Assembly (NCBI GenBank): GCA_027365105.1
Contig: DAHXNZ010000009.1
Location: 1 to 64,000 of the forward strand
DNA: 64,000 nucleotides
Direction: 5' to 3'
From: Thermoplasmata archaeon
GTDB taxonomy: Archaea > Thermoplasmatota > Thermoplasmata > Lutacidiplasmatales > UBA184
The notes beneath the pieces are model-generated. The model was not told where the DNA came from and ran no database searches. It saw only the letters and a list, made by a program, of their open reading frames with translations. Of the stretch, positions 17,171 through 26,743 are shown in pieces. Every line of letters begins with the position of its first letter. Positions within the stretch are counted from its first letter, which is position 1. A program made the position numbers and the translations under genes.

Positions 17171-17964
17171 GCCACCATCACCTCCTCGGGGGATCCGAAC
17201 TCCTCCAGTCCGTGCTGGCCCGCGGGCCGGTGGACCAGCGCACACCGGGCGCCGTCACGCAGGCCGGTGAGCCATCCCGCCCCGGCCCGGCGCTCCAGGC
17301 GCACGTAGTCGAAGAGCCGGGGGCCGCGCTCGGCGAGGCCGGGGAACCGGGCCAGCCCGCCCGGCTGCACGATCACCATCGGACGGCCGGCCCGCTCGGC
17401 CGTCCGGGCGAGCCGGTCGGCCACCCGCCCGAGCAGCGCGATCCGCTCCGCCGGCGCGACGTCCTCGTCGTCAAAGAGCGCCGGCAGATCGTGGGCGACC
17501 AGGAGCGTCGCCGGGTGCCGGGCGAGCTCGGCGGCCCAGCGGTCGGCGAGGGCGACCATCTGGTGGGCGGTGAACGCCCGGGCGAGCCGGATCCGCCGGA
17601 CCGCGGCCGTCGGGTCGACGCCGAGGCGGCGCGCCGCCTCGCCGATCCGGTACGGGTCGAACCGGTTGGCCCCTTCGAGCAGCGAGATCCGCCCCCCGGC
17701 CACCGCGACGCCGGCGTAGAGGAGCTCCAGCCAGGGGGCGAGCCCCGCCGCGTCCCCGGTCCAGACGGTCGCCTCCCGGTCGGCGAGCCGGCCGGCCATC
17801 CAGGGGAAGAACGCCGGCTCGGGCGGAAGGAGCGGACGGGCGACGGCCCGCCGACGGACCGGACCCGGACGCGGCCGCGTCGGCCGGGGCCCGGGCGGGA
17901 GCCTCGGCCGGCCGACCGGCCGGGGGACCGCCGCGGAGAGATCGGCGAGCGCCGTCGCGACCAT
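17122..17964 (-). CDS. RecA/RadA-like protein without Walker A (PolB2 partner)
   Basis: 280 residues. The core resembles the RadA/KaiC fold: GRISLLEGANRFDPYRIGEA, then RIRLARAFTAHQMVALADRW, LLVAHDLPALFDDEDV and a hydrophobic strand PMVIVQPGGLARF. No GxxxxGKT P-loop is present, so ATP binding of the usual kind is unlikely. An ATPase-dead RecA paralogue encoded with PolB2 is a known archaeal association that recalls the bacterial ImuA'-ImuB-DnaE2 mutasome. It is the first gene of the operon. The ATG at 17964 lies 26 bases after a TATA box and has no Shine-Dalgarno. The N-terminal 45 residues are Pro/Arg-rich and probably unstructured. Confidence 0.72.
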   Translation of the reverse strand: MVATALADLSAAVPRPVGRPRLPPGPRPTRPRPGPVRRRAVARPLLPPEPAFFPWMAGRLADREATVWTGDAAGLAPWLELLYAGVAVAGGRISLLEGANRFDPYRIGEAARRLGVDPTAAVRRIRLARAFTAHQMVALADRWAAELARHPATLLVAHDLPALFDDEDVAPAERIALLGRVADRLARTAERAGRPMVIVQPGGLARFPGLAERGPRLFDYVRLERRAGAGWLTGLRDGARCALVHRPAGQHGLEEFGSPEEVMVAWDAPPRRTGRRSRPG

Positions 17965-17989
17965 CGCCCTCCCCGACGCCGGGCGGGGC

Positions 17990-17997
17990 TCTATAAC
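17990..17997 (-). promoter_or_regulatory. TATA box of the PolB2 operon
   Basis: On the minus strand GTTATAGAG precedes the ATG at 17964 by 26 bases. No further promoter-like element is seen before the stop of the glycosyltransferase-like gene at 10957. Confidence 0.6.
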
Positions 17998-18036
17998 GCC
18001 CGGGGGAGGAGGTGAAACACTCCGGAGCGGGGCGTT

Positions 18037-18813
18037 TCAGCCCGGGGGAGCCGGGTCGAGCCGGCCGAGGCCGGGCGGGGGCGGCAAGCCGAGGGCGTCG
18101 CCGAGCGCCCGCCCGTTGGCGACCGCATCCCCGCGGAAGTGGTTGTTGAAGAAGACGTAGACCGTCTCGGCGGCGCGGGCGAGCGTCCGGATCCGGGGGA
18201 CCCACGCCGCGATCTCGGCGGGGGAGTAGGCGTAGTCGTACCAGAGCGGACGGCCGCGGCCGTGGAGCCGCAGGTAGGCGAACGGGGCGGTCACCTCGAG
18301 GCGGATCGGCAGGAGCGGCTCGTCGACCACCGTGTAGGCCCACCGGAGTTCCCGGAGCAGATCGAACGCCTCGGGCACCAGCCACGACGCCTCCCGAAAC
18401 TCGACGGCGACCGGGAGGCCGGCCGGGACCGCCTCGGCGAACGCCCGGAACGACGGGGCGTCGAAGGGGAGCCACGGCGGGAGCTGCAGGAGGAGCGCGG
18501 CGAGCCGGCCGGCCGCCCGGATCGGCTCGACCATCGCCCCGAACCGGGCGAGGTCGGGGGCCCGGGCGTCGAGCCGGCGGACGTGGGTGACGCTGCGGGG
18601 GAACTTGGCGGCGAACCGGAACCCGGCCGGCGTGCGCTGGAGCCAGCTCCGGGCGACCGACGGCGCCGAGAGCCGGTAGAAGGTCGAGTTGACCTCCACG
18701 ACCGGGAAGAGGCGGGCGTAGTAGCGCAGCCGGTCCCGGACCCCGAAGCGGGGGTAGACCGGGCCGACCCACTCCGGATACTCCCATCCGCTGGTCCCGA
18801 CGAAAATCGCCAT
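18037..18813 (-). CDS. DUF72 (YecE-like) TIM-barrel protein
   Basis: 258 residues of the DUF72 family: start AIFVGTSGWEYPEWVGPVYP, then LRYYARLFPVVEVNSTFYRL, FRFAAKFPRSVTH, AVEFREASWL, AYLRLHGR and the closing VYVFFNNHFRGDAVANG. These proteins form a TIM barrel with a conserved Glu/His/Asn pocket and have no established activity. The start ATG at 18813 is supported by the conserved beginning. The gene stands between the PolB2 operon and an MFS transporter with short gaps on both sides. Confidence 0.85.
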   Translation of the reverse strand: MAIFVGTSGWEYPEWVGPVYPRFGVRDRLRYYARLFPVVEVNSTFYRLSAPSVARSWLQRTPAGFRFAAKFPRSVTHVRRLDARAPDLARFGAMVEPIRAAGRLAALLLQLPPWLPFDAPSFRAFAEAVPAGLPVAVEFREASWLVPEAFDLLRELRWAYTVVDEPLLPIRLEVTAPFAYLRLHGRGRPLWYDYAYSPAEIAAWVPRIRTLARAAETVYVFFNNHFRGDAVANGRALGDALGLPPPPGLGRLDPAPPG

Positions 18814-18887
18814 CGTCCGACGGCCGCCCCGAACGCCCCGGCGCCCGCCCGACGCAGCCGCCGGAAGGCAAGGCGGTTGCCGTCGGG

Positions 18888-20144
18888 TCACCCGAAGAGC
18901 GGGACCCGGCCGGCGCGCCGGACCGGCGGTCTCGGCAGGAGGAGCGGGAGGACCGCGCTCGCGAGTCCGAGGAGCGCCATCGCGGCGAGCACGCCGTTGA
19001 GGCCGGCGTAGCTCGCCCCCAGGGCGACGCCCACGACCAGCGGGCCGACGACGCCCCCGCCCGACGCGCCGAGGCCGAAGACGAGCGCGTTCGCGAGCGA
19101 GGAGGGACCGGCCGGCACGTAGTCGCCGGCGAGCGCCATGAGGAGGGGGAACGCCGAGAAGGTGCAGAAGCCGAAGGCGGCGAGGAGGAGGTTGGCGAGC
19201 GGTCCGGTCGCGGCGAGGTAGCCCAGGAAGCTCAGCGCCGAGCCGGCGGTGCTCGCGGCGAGCAGCGCCCGCCGGGGCACCCGGTCGGCGAGGAGACCGA
19301 AGATCGGCTGGCCGACGATCGCCGCGGCGAACATCCCGGTGAGGGCGAGGCCGAGCGAGGCGGAGATGCCGGCCCCCCGGGTGAGGGCGATCTCGGTCGG
19401 CACCCAGGCGACCAGCGCCTGCGTCGCGATCGAGCGGACGAACCCCACGACCGTCAGGAGCACGATCCCCCGGGTCACCGCCGCCCGCACCGGGATCCGC
19501 GGCCGGCCGCCGGCGCTCCCGCCCGGTCGCGGAAAGAGACCCCGGGCGAACCCGAGCGCGACGATCCCCCCGGCCGCGACCGCGAGACCGCTGTAGAGCC
19601 CGAGCGCTCCGTCCTCGGTGAGCCCGGCCGCGAGCAGGAAGAGGAGCGCCGGGTAGAGGGCCCGTCCGATGCTGCCGAAGCTGCCGTTGATGCCGAGCGC
19701 GGTCCCGCGCTGTTCGGGCGGGAAGCCGTCCTGCAGGACCGCCGCGCCCAGGGGATGGTAGAACGCCGAGCCGAAGCCCGAGAGCGCCGCCGCGGCGCCG
19801 GCGACGAGGAGGACGACCGGGCCGGCCGCGACGGCCACGGCGAGGAAGAAGAGCGCGAGGCCGGCGCCGACCAGGATGAGCCCCGGGCCGATCCACCGGG
19901 CCGGCGGCCCGAACCGGTCGGCCATCGCTCCGACGAGCGGGCTCCCGAGCGCGGCGCTCGCATAGAAGATCGCGAGCACCAGCGCGACCGCGATCGCGCT
20001 GACGCCCGAGCGGGCGGCGAGGATCGCCGCCAGGAGGGGCACGAGGAAGGTCGACCCGTCGTTGATGAAGTGGCCCAGCGAGGTGAAGGCGAGCAGCCGG
20101 CGCCGCGCCCCGGGCGCCGCGGTCGGTCGGGCCGCGTCGGACAT
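18888..20144 (-). CDS. MFS transporter, 12 membrane helices
   Basis: 418 residues with 12 predicted hydrophobic helices. The first loop has ALGSPLVGAMADRFGPP, and the second half has the matching IVGQPIFGLLADRVPRRALL: the two MFS signature loops. HFINDGSTFLVPLL in helix 1 and SAFYHPLGAAVLQ are the pattern of the FsrP/fosmidomycin-resistance subgroup, whose members export small organic compounds. The substrate is unknown. It is transcribed away from the SDR gene at 20237. Confidence 0.8.
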   Translation of the reverse strand: MSDAARPTAAPGARRRLLAFTSLGHFINDGSTFLVPLLAAILAARSGVSAIAVALVLAIFYASAALGSPLVGAMADRFGPPARWIGPGLILVGAGLALFFLAVAVAAGPVVLLVAGAAAALSGFGSAFYHPLGAAVLQDGFPPEQRGTALGINGSFGSIGRALYPALLFLLAAGLTEDGALGLYSGLAVAAGGIVALGFARGLFPRPGGSAGGRPRIPVRAAVTRGIVLLTVVGFVRSIATQALVAWVPTEIALTRGAGISASLGLALTGMFAAAIVGQPIFGLLADRVPRRALLAASTAGSALSFLGYLAATGPLANLLLAAFGFCTFSAFPLLMALAGDYVPAGPSSLANALVFGLGASGGGVVGPLVVGVALGASYAGLNGVLAAMALLGLASAVLPLLLPRPPVRRAGRVPLFG

Positions 20145-20236
20145 GATCGGCCCGACGCGGAGCCCCGTAGTTGAGCGTTCGGGGCCGGGCGGAGGGGCCG
20201 GCGCCGCCGTTTTGGGGTCGGGCGGCCTCGCCGGGC

Positions 20237-20989
20237 ATGGGCGCGCTCTCGGGATCGGTGATCCTCGTCACGGGGGGCTCCCGGGGGATCGGGCGGGCGA
20301 TCGCCGTCGAGCTCGGCCGGGCCGGGGCGACGGTCGTCGTCCACTACCTCGCCCGGGCCGACGCGGCCCGCTCGGTCGTCGCGGCGATCCGGTCGGACGG
20401 CGGCACCGCGACGGCGCTCCCGGCCGACCTGAACCGGCCGGCCTCGGCCGAAGCGCTGGTCGACGCCGCCGTCCGGGCGCACGGCCGGCTCACCGGTGTC
20501 GTCACCTCGGCCGGCATCTACCGGGGGGACCCGATCGCCGCGGTCGGTCCCGAAGAATGGGCGGAGATGATGCGGGTCGACCTGGAGGGAAGCTTCCGGA
20601 CCGTCCAGGCGGCCCGGCCCTGGCTCGCCCGGTCACCGGGTGCGGCGGTCGTGACCGTCTCGAGCGTCGTCGGCGCCCATGCCGCCGCGGGCGGGATCCC
20701 CTACCAGGCCGCGAAGGCCGGGATCGAGCAGATGACCCGGGCGCTCGCCCTCGAGCTCGCCCCCCGGATCCGGGTCAACTCGGTCGCGCCGGGGTTCATC
20801 CGGACCGACGCCACCCGGCGCTTTCTCGAGGATCCGGAGTACGCCGGGGCGGTCCGGGCCGCGACGCCGCTCGGTCGCTGGGGCGCGCCGGAGGAGATCG
20901 CGCCCGCCGTCGCCTTCCTGCTGAGCCCGGCGGCGTCGGGCATCACCGGGGCGGTGCTCGCGATCGACGGAGGGATCCCGCTGCGATGA
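20237..20989 (+). CDS. short-chain dehydrogenase/reductase (FabG-like)
   Basis: 250 residues, a classical SDR. NAD(P)-binding turn GGSRGIG (residues 13-19), the Asn-Asn-Ala-Gly position written as TSAG, the catalytic Ser in TVSSVVG, Tyr-x-x-x-Lys as YQAAK, then PGFIRTD, and the C-terminal ITGAVLAIDGGIPLR. Closest family behaviour is 3-oxoacyl-ACP reductase-like, but archaeal members act on varied alcohols and ketones. The ATG at 20237 puts the first beta strand right after the start. The stop overlaps the next gene (ATGA). Confidence 0.85.
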   Translation: MGALSGSVILVTGGSRGIGRAIAVELGRAGATVVVHYLARADAARSVVAAIRSDGGTATALPADLNRPASAEALVDAAVRAHGRLTGVVTSAGIYRGDPIAAVGPEEWAEMMRVDLEGSFRTVQAARPWLARSPGAAVVTVSSVVGAHAAAGGIPYQAAKAGIEQMTRALALELAPRIRVNSVAPGFIRTDATRRFLEDPEYAGAVRAATPLGRWGAPEEIAPAVAFLLSPAASGITGAVLAIDGGIPLR

Positions 20990-21678
20990 CGGGCTCCCCG
21001 TCCCCCCCGCCGGACCGCCCGACCGTCCTCGTCGCCGGCGCGGCGGGCCCGATCGCCCGCGCGTGCGCCCGCCGCTTCGAGGCGGGCGGGAGGGTCGTCC
21101 TCGGCGGGAGCGCTGGGCCGGAAGGACCGATCCCCGAGCGGCTCGACGCGCTCGTCGCGATCGCCGCGATCGACCCCGCGGACTCCGCCTCTCCCTCCGA
21201 TGCGGCGGCCCGGCTCTCCCGGGCGACGGCCGCGCTCGGGAGCCGGCTCGAGGCGGTGCACCCCGCGCTCGACCGGGGGCTCGGAGCGGCCGTGATCGTC
21301 GTCCCGGAGGTCGGGGCGACGGGGGCGGGCCGCGATCCGGTCCCGGCGATGTTCAGGGCGGGCGCGGCGGCGCTCGTCCGGTTCCGGGCGGTCGACTGGG
21401 GGCCCCGGGTCCGGATCAACCTGGTCGTGGCCGCCGGCGCCGGGCCTTCGCCGCTCGGGACCGGGCCGGTGCGTCCGGCCGAGATCGCCGAGGCGGTCTA
21501 CTTCCTGGCCGGGCCGGGGGCCCGGTTCATCACCGGCGCGACGCTTCCCGTCGACCGGGGCGCGGGGCTCTACTGGACGATGGGCGGCGTGGGCCATGAG
21601 CGCGGGGGGCGGAGCCCGACGCGGACGACGGGACGCGAAACACTAAATAGGAAGGTTCGGTGGAAGCCGCACGGGTGA
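20986..21678 (+). CDS. degenerate SDR-like protein
   Basis: 230 residues, overlapping the upstream SDR by four bases. The fold is recognisable from TVLVAGAAGPIARACARRF (modified Gly motif), WGPRVRINLVVAAGAGPSPL and the closing GARFITGATLPVDRGAGL, which equals the usual GxxxTGxxxxVDGG end. The catalytic Tyr-x-x-x-Lys is missing: the corresponding helix reads FRAGAAALVRFRAVDW. The protein may form a hetero-oligomer with the active SDR next door as a non-catalytic subunit. The last 25 residues read as an unstructured basic tail and overlap the ferredoxin promoter. Confidence 0.7.
   Translation: MTGSPSPPPDRPTVLVAGAAGPIARACARRFEAGGRVVLGGSAGPEGPIPERLDALVAIAAIDPADSASPSDAAARLSRATAALGSRLEAVHPALDRGLGAAVIVVPEVGATGAGRDPVPAMFRAGAAALVRFRAVDWGPRVRINLVVAAGAGPSPLGTGPVRPAEIAEAVYFLAGPGARFITGATLPVDRGAGLYWTMGGVGHERGGRSPTRTTGRETLNRKVRWKPHG
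21643..21650 (+). promoter_or_regulatory. TATA box of the ferredoxin gene
   Basis: CTAAATAG lies 35 bases before the ferredoxin ATG, inside the end of the SDR-like gene. Confidence 0.6.
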
Positions 21679-21684
21679 TCCGGG

Positions 21685-21963
21685 ATGGTTCAGGTCGACA
21701 TTGAATTGGCCAAGTGCACGGGCTGCGCCCACTGCCGCGACGTCTGTCCGGTGAATGTGTTCGAGCTCAAGCCCCAGGACCAGTTCCCCGACCTGGTCGA
21801 TGATCCCGGCGTGGCGGCCAAGTTCCAGTTCCGCGGCGAGAAGTCGGTCGCGGTGAACGGCCCGGAGTGCATCGTCTGCGAGGCGTGCCTCTTCGAGTGC
21901 GAGGGGGAATGCATCCTCATCACGGACGACGAAGGGCACGTCCACCATTCGACCTACAAGTAG
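21685..21963 (+). CDS. 2[4Fe-4S] ferredoxin
   Basis: 92 residues with two complete cluster motifs: CTGCAHCRDVCP (11-22) and CIVCEACLFEC, followed by EGEC. Between them is a 42-residue insert. The family is the small dicluster ferredoxin-like proteins common in Thermoplasmata, which carry electrons for oxidoreductases. It has its own TATA box and stands alone, 70 bases before the ATPase operon, so it is not specific to either neighbour. Confidence 0.88.
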   Translation: MVQVDIELAKCTGCAHCRDVCPVNVFELKPQDQFPDLVDDPGVAAKFQFRGEKSVAVNGPECIVCEACLFECEGECILITDDEGHVHHSTYK

Positions 21964-22002
21964 GTCGGACGCTTCCCGGTCCCGCCGCCGTCAGAGCAGG
22001 CG

Positions 22003-22010
22003 TTAAATAG
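22003..22010 (+). promoter_or_regulatory. TATA box of the atpFABD-HI operon
   Basis: TTAAATAG begins 31 bases before the atpF GTG; a leaderless start is likely. Confidence 0.65.
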
Positions 22011-22033
22011 CCGGTTTCCCCGCCGGGTCGCCC

Positions 22034-22369
22034 GTGCCCGATTCGACCCTTCCAGCCGGAGAGACGGTGGTCCTTGGCGAGCGGGAGCTCGCCATCGGGT
22101 TCCGTCTGATCGGCCTCTCCCGGGTCGTCGAGGTCACGCCCGAGAGCGCCGCCGCGGAGTTCCAGCGCGTCCTGAACGACGGGTCGGTGAGCCTCGTGAT
22201 CGCGAGCCAGTCGATCCGGCCCCGGCTCACCGATCCGCAGCGGGCGGCGGCCGACGCCTCGCTGACTCCCCTCGTGGTCTTCGTCCCCACCCCCCACGGC
22301 GACTTCGAGGTGGAAAGCCTCGAGGAGCTGGCGAAGCGGGTGCTGGGCGTCTCGCTGGTGCCGTCGTAG
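22034..22369 (+). CDS. atpF: A-type ATP synthase subunit F
   Basis: 111 residues with the Rossmann-like F-subunit fold: [22 protein letters not shown], then [16 protein letters not shown] and [15 protein letters not shown] sits in the central stalk and couples rotation to the A3B3 head. The GTG at 22034 lies about 24 bases after the TATA box, so it is the probable first codon of a leaderless message. It is the first gene of a seven-gene plus-strand ATPase operon. Confidence 0.85.
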   Translation: MPDSTLPAGETVVLGERELAIGFRLIGLSRVVEVTPESAAAEFQRVLNDGSVSLVIASQSIRPRLTDPQRAAADASLTPLVVFVPTPHGDFEVESLEELAKRVLGVSLVPS

Positions 22370-22381
22370 GAGTCACGAATC

Positions 22382-24144
22382 ATGGGAAGCGTAGGACGGG
22401 TTTCGGGTCCGGTCGTCATTGCCGAAGGATTGGAGAACGCCAAGATGTTCGATGTCGTCCGGGTCGGGTCGCTCGGCCTGGTCGGCGAGATCATTCGGCT
22501 CGTCGGCGGGACCGCGACGGTCCAGGTCTACGAGGACACGACCGGCGTCCGCCCGGGCGACCCGATCGAGACCACCGGCCAGGCGCTTTCAGTCGAGCTC
22601 GGTCCCGGCCTGTTGAAGTCGATCTACGACGGCGTCCAGCGGCCGCTCGATGTCCTCCAGAAGAACCTCGGGGATTTCATCACCCGGGGATTCGTCGCCC
22701 CCGCCCTCAACGAGACGACCCGCTGGGAGTTCACGCCGACCGCGGCGGTCGGATCGACGGTCGGCCCCGGCGCCATCCTCGGGACCGTCCAGGAGACCCC
22801 GCTCATCCTCCACAAGATCATGGTGCCCCCCGGGGTCGAGGGAACCCTCGAATCGCTGCGCGGCGGGGCCTTCACGATCCGCGAAGAGATCGGGGCGGTC
22901 CAGGGCCCGAACGGCCGGGTCCCGCTCTTCCTCGCCCAGAAGTGGGTCGTCCGGGTCCCCCGCCCGGTGAAGGAGAAGCTGCCCCCGGCGATCCCGCTCA
23001 TCACCGGCCAGCGGGTCATCGACACCTTCTTCCCGGTCGCGAAGGGCGGGACCGCCTGCATCCCCGGTCCGTTCGGATCGGGCAAGACGGTCACCCAGCA
23101 GCAGCTCGCCAAGTGGTCCGACTCCGACGTGGTCGTCTACGTGGGGTGCGGGGAGCGCGGCAACGAGATGACCGAGGTGCTCGCCACCTTCCCGAACCTC
23201 CAGGACCCCAAGTCGAAGCGGCCGCTCATGGAGAGGACGGTCCTCATCGCCAACACCTCCAACATGCCGGTCGCCGCCCGGGAGGCGAGCGTCTACACGG
23301 GCATCACGATCGCCGAGTACTACCGGGACATGGGCTACGACGTGGCGCTCATGGCCGACTCGACGAGCCGCTGGGCCGAGGCGATGCGGGAGATCTCGGG
23401 CCGGCTCGAGGAGATGCCCGGAGAGGAAGGCTACCCCGCCTACCTGGGCCGACGGGTCGCCGAGTTCTACGAACGGGCCGGCCGCGTCGTCACCCTCTCG
23501 CCCGAGGGCCGGACCGGCTCGGTCACCGTCGTCGGCGCCGTCTCGCCGCCCGGCGGGGACTTCTCCGAACCGGTGAGCCAGAACACCCTGCGGGTCACGC
23601 GGGTCTTCTGGGCGCTCGATGCCGCCCTCGCGTCGCGCCGCCACTTCCCCTCGATCAACTGGCTGCAGAGCTACTCCCTCTACGCCGCCGACCTGGAAGG
23701 GTACTACCGGGTCCAGCTCGCGAAGGAGTTCGGGAGCCTCCGCCAGCGGGCGCTCGAGACCCTCCAGAAGGAGGCCGAGCTCCAGGAGATCGTCCAGCTG
23801 GTCGGCGTCGACGCGTTGCCCGAACGGGAGAAGGGCACCCTCGACGTCGCGCGGATGCTCCGGGAGGACTACCTCCAGCAGAGCGCCTACGACGACGTCG
23901 ACACCTACACCTCGATCACCAAGCAGTACCGCATGCTCCGCGCCATCCTGGGCTTCGGCGACCGGGAACAGGAGGCGATCGGCAAGGGCGCGACCGTCGC
24001 CCAGCTCCAGGGCCTGCCGGTCCGCCAGAAGCTTTCGCGAATGAAGTGGATCCCCGAAGCCGATCTGGCGAACCAGTTCGATGCGGTCGAGAACGAGATG
24101 CGCACCTCGGTCCAGGCGCTCACCGCCCCGGCGGGAGGGGCCTG

Positions 24145-24145
<1 letters not shown>
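22382..24145 (+). CDS. atpA: A-type ATP synthase catalytic subunit A
   Basis: 587 residues. Walker A is GPFGSGKT (about 229-236); the archaeal/V-type insert region (about 115-190) lies before it. Walker B and arginine-finger contacts lie in [20 protein letters not shown], and [11 protein letters not shown] follows. The A subunit hydrolyses or makes ATP in the hexameric A3B3 head. An AGGAG Shine-Dalgarno just before the ATG supports the start. The stop overlaps atpB by one base (TGATG). Confidence 0.97.
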
Positions 24146-25569
<1,424 letters not shown>

Positions 25570-25590
25570 GACGCCGGTCGGAGCGCATCG

Positions 25591-26238
25591 GTGGTCGCCG
25601 TCGAGAACGTCCGTCCCACCCGACTCGAACTGCTGCGGACGCGCCGCCGGATCGTGCTCGCGCGTCGCGGGCTCAACCTGCTCAAGCTCAAGCGCTCCGC
25701 GCTGATCGTCGAGTTCTTCGCCCTGTCCAAGGAGGCGATGCGGCTGCGGGGCGACCTCAAGCAGCGGGTGGCCCGGGGGTACGAGTCGATCCGGCTCGCC
25801 GAGATGATGGAGGGGCCGACCCGGCTCGAGAACATCGCGCTGCTCCTGCCGATGGTCCGGCCGGTCTCGGTCACGACCAAGAACGTGATGGGCGTGAAGA
25901 CCCCGAAGGTCGACCGGGGGGGGTACGCGGCGGTCAACCCCGAAGCGCTCCTCGACCTTCCGACCTCGATCCACGAGTCGCTCCGGCACTTCCAGGGAAT
26001 CTACGAGATCGTCCTCGACATCGCCGAGAAGGAGAACGCGCTGCGCCGGCTGCTCAAGGAGATCGAGAAGACGAAGCGCCGGGCGAGCGCGATCGAGAAC
26101 ATGCTGATCCCCCGGCTGCTCGCCACGGTCCAGATGATCAAGTTCCGGTTCGACGAGCTCGAGCGGGACTCGTTCAGCATGCTCAAGACGGTCAAGCGGA
26201 AGATGAGCGAGGAGGAGACGACCGCCCTTGCCGGATAG
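25591..26238 (+). CDS. atpD: A-type ATP synthase subunit D
   Basis: 215 residues, predicted as two long coiled-coil helices with a short beta hairpin: VRPTRLELLRTRRRIVLARR at the start and KTKRRASAIENMLIPRLLAT near the end, both family hallmarks. D is the rotor shaft in the centre of the head. The GTG start at 25591 has a weak GGAGCG upstream. Its last codons overlap the small membrane-protein gene at 26228. Confidence 0.92.
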   Translation: MVAVENVRPTRLELLRTRRRIVLARRGLNLLKLKRSALIVEFFALSKEAMRLRGDLKQRVARGYESIRLAEMMEGPTRLENIALLLPMVRPVSVTTKNVMGVKTPKVDRGGYAAVNPEALLDLPTSIHESLRHFQGIYEIVLDIAEKENALRRLLKEIEKTKRRASAIENMLIPRLLATVQMIKFRFDELERDSFSMLKTVKRKMSEEETTALAG

Positions 26239-26368
26239 CCCGACGCTCGCCGGCCGGACCGCGGTCCGGCGCTTCCGCGCCCTGTCCGCCGGGCTCTGGG
26301 CCCTCCGGCTGGGCATCATCGTGATCGTCCTCTACCTGGTGCTGCGCACCGTCGGGGGGGTACCGTAA
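26228..26368 (+). CDS. 46-aa single-helix membrane miniprotein inside the ATPase operon
   Basis: A small frame between atpD and atpH. It starts with TTG at 26228, nine bases after a strong GAGGAGGAGA Shine-Dalgarno, and overlaps atpD by 11 bases. It ends one base before the atpH ATG. A basic N-terminal half (TAVRRFRALSAGLWALR) precedes one hydrophobic helix (LGIIVIVLYLVL) and a short outside tail. No standard A-ATPase subunit has this shape. Placement suggests a membrane assembly factor or accessory c-ring/stalk component, but that is inference. An alternative is that it is only an untranslated spacer, which the Shine-Dalgarno and tight packing argue against. Confidence 0.55.
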   Translation: MPDSPTLAGRTAVRRFRALSAGLWALRLGIIVIVLYLVLRTVGGVP

Positions 26369-26369
26369 G

Positions 26370-26726
26370 ATGAGCGAACCTGAGCTGCCGCCCGGAAGCC
26401 CGAACCCGTCGGTCGAGACCCTGAAGCGGATCCAGAGGGAGGAGCAGAGCTGGGCCGACCGGATCCAGACGGCCCGGGCCGACGCCGCCGCGGCGCTCGA
26501 GCGGCTGCGGAACGAGACCGAGGCGGTCGTCCACGCCGCCCGCCAGGAGGCGGACCGGGAGCGGGAGCACCGGCTCCAGGCGGCCCGCGCGCAGAGCGCG
26601 GCCGAAGCCGAGAAGATCCGCGCCGACGGCGAGCGCGCCGCCGCCGCGGCCGCCCAGGGCGGCCGCCGCGTCGCCGACCGGCGCGCCGAGATCCTCGCGG
26701 CGGTCCTGGGCGACCTGAACGCCTGA
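26370..26726 (+). CDS. atpH: A-type ATP synthase peripheral-stalk subunit H
   Basis: 118 residues, one long Ala/Glu/Arg-rich coiled coil (residues about 15-110) with the right-handed heptad/hendecad pattern of the EG/EH stalk. It pairs with subunit E to hold the head still. The start follows the miniprotein stop by one base, and atpI starts 17 bases later. Sequence identity in this family is low; the call rests on composition, size and position. Confidence 0.75.
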   Translation: MSEPELPPGSPNPSVETLKRIQREEQSWADRIQTARADAAAALERLRNETEAVVHAARQEADREREHRLQAARAQSAAEAEKIRADGERAAAAAAQGGRRVADRRAEILAAVLGDLNA

Positions 26727-26743
26727 TCGGGAGGGGGACGGCG

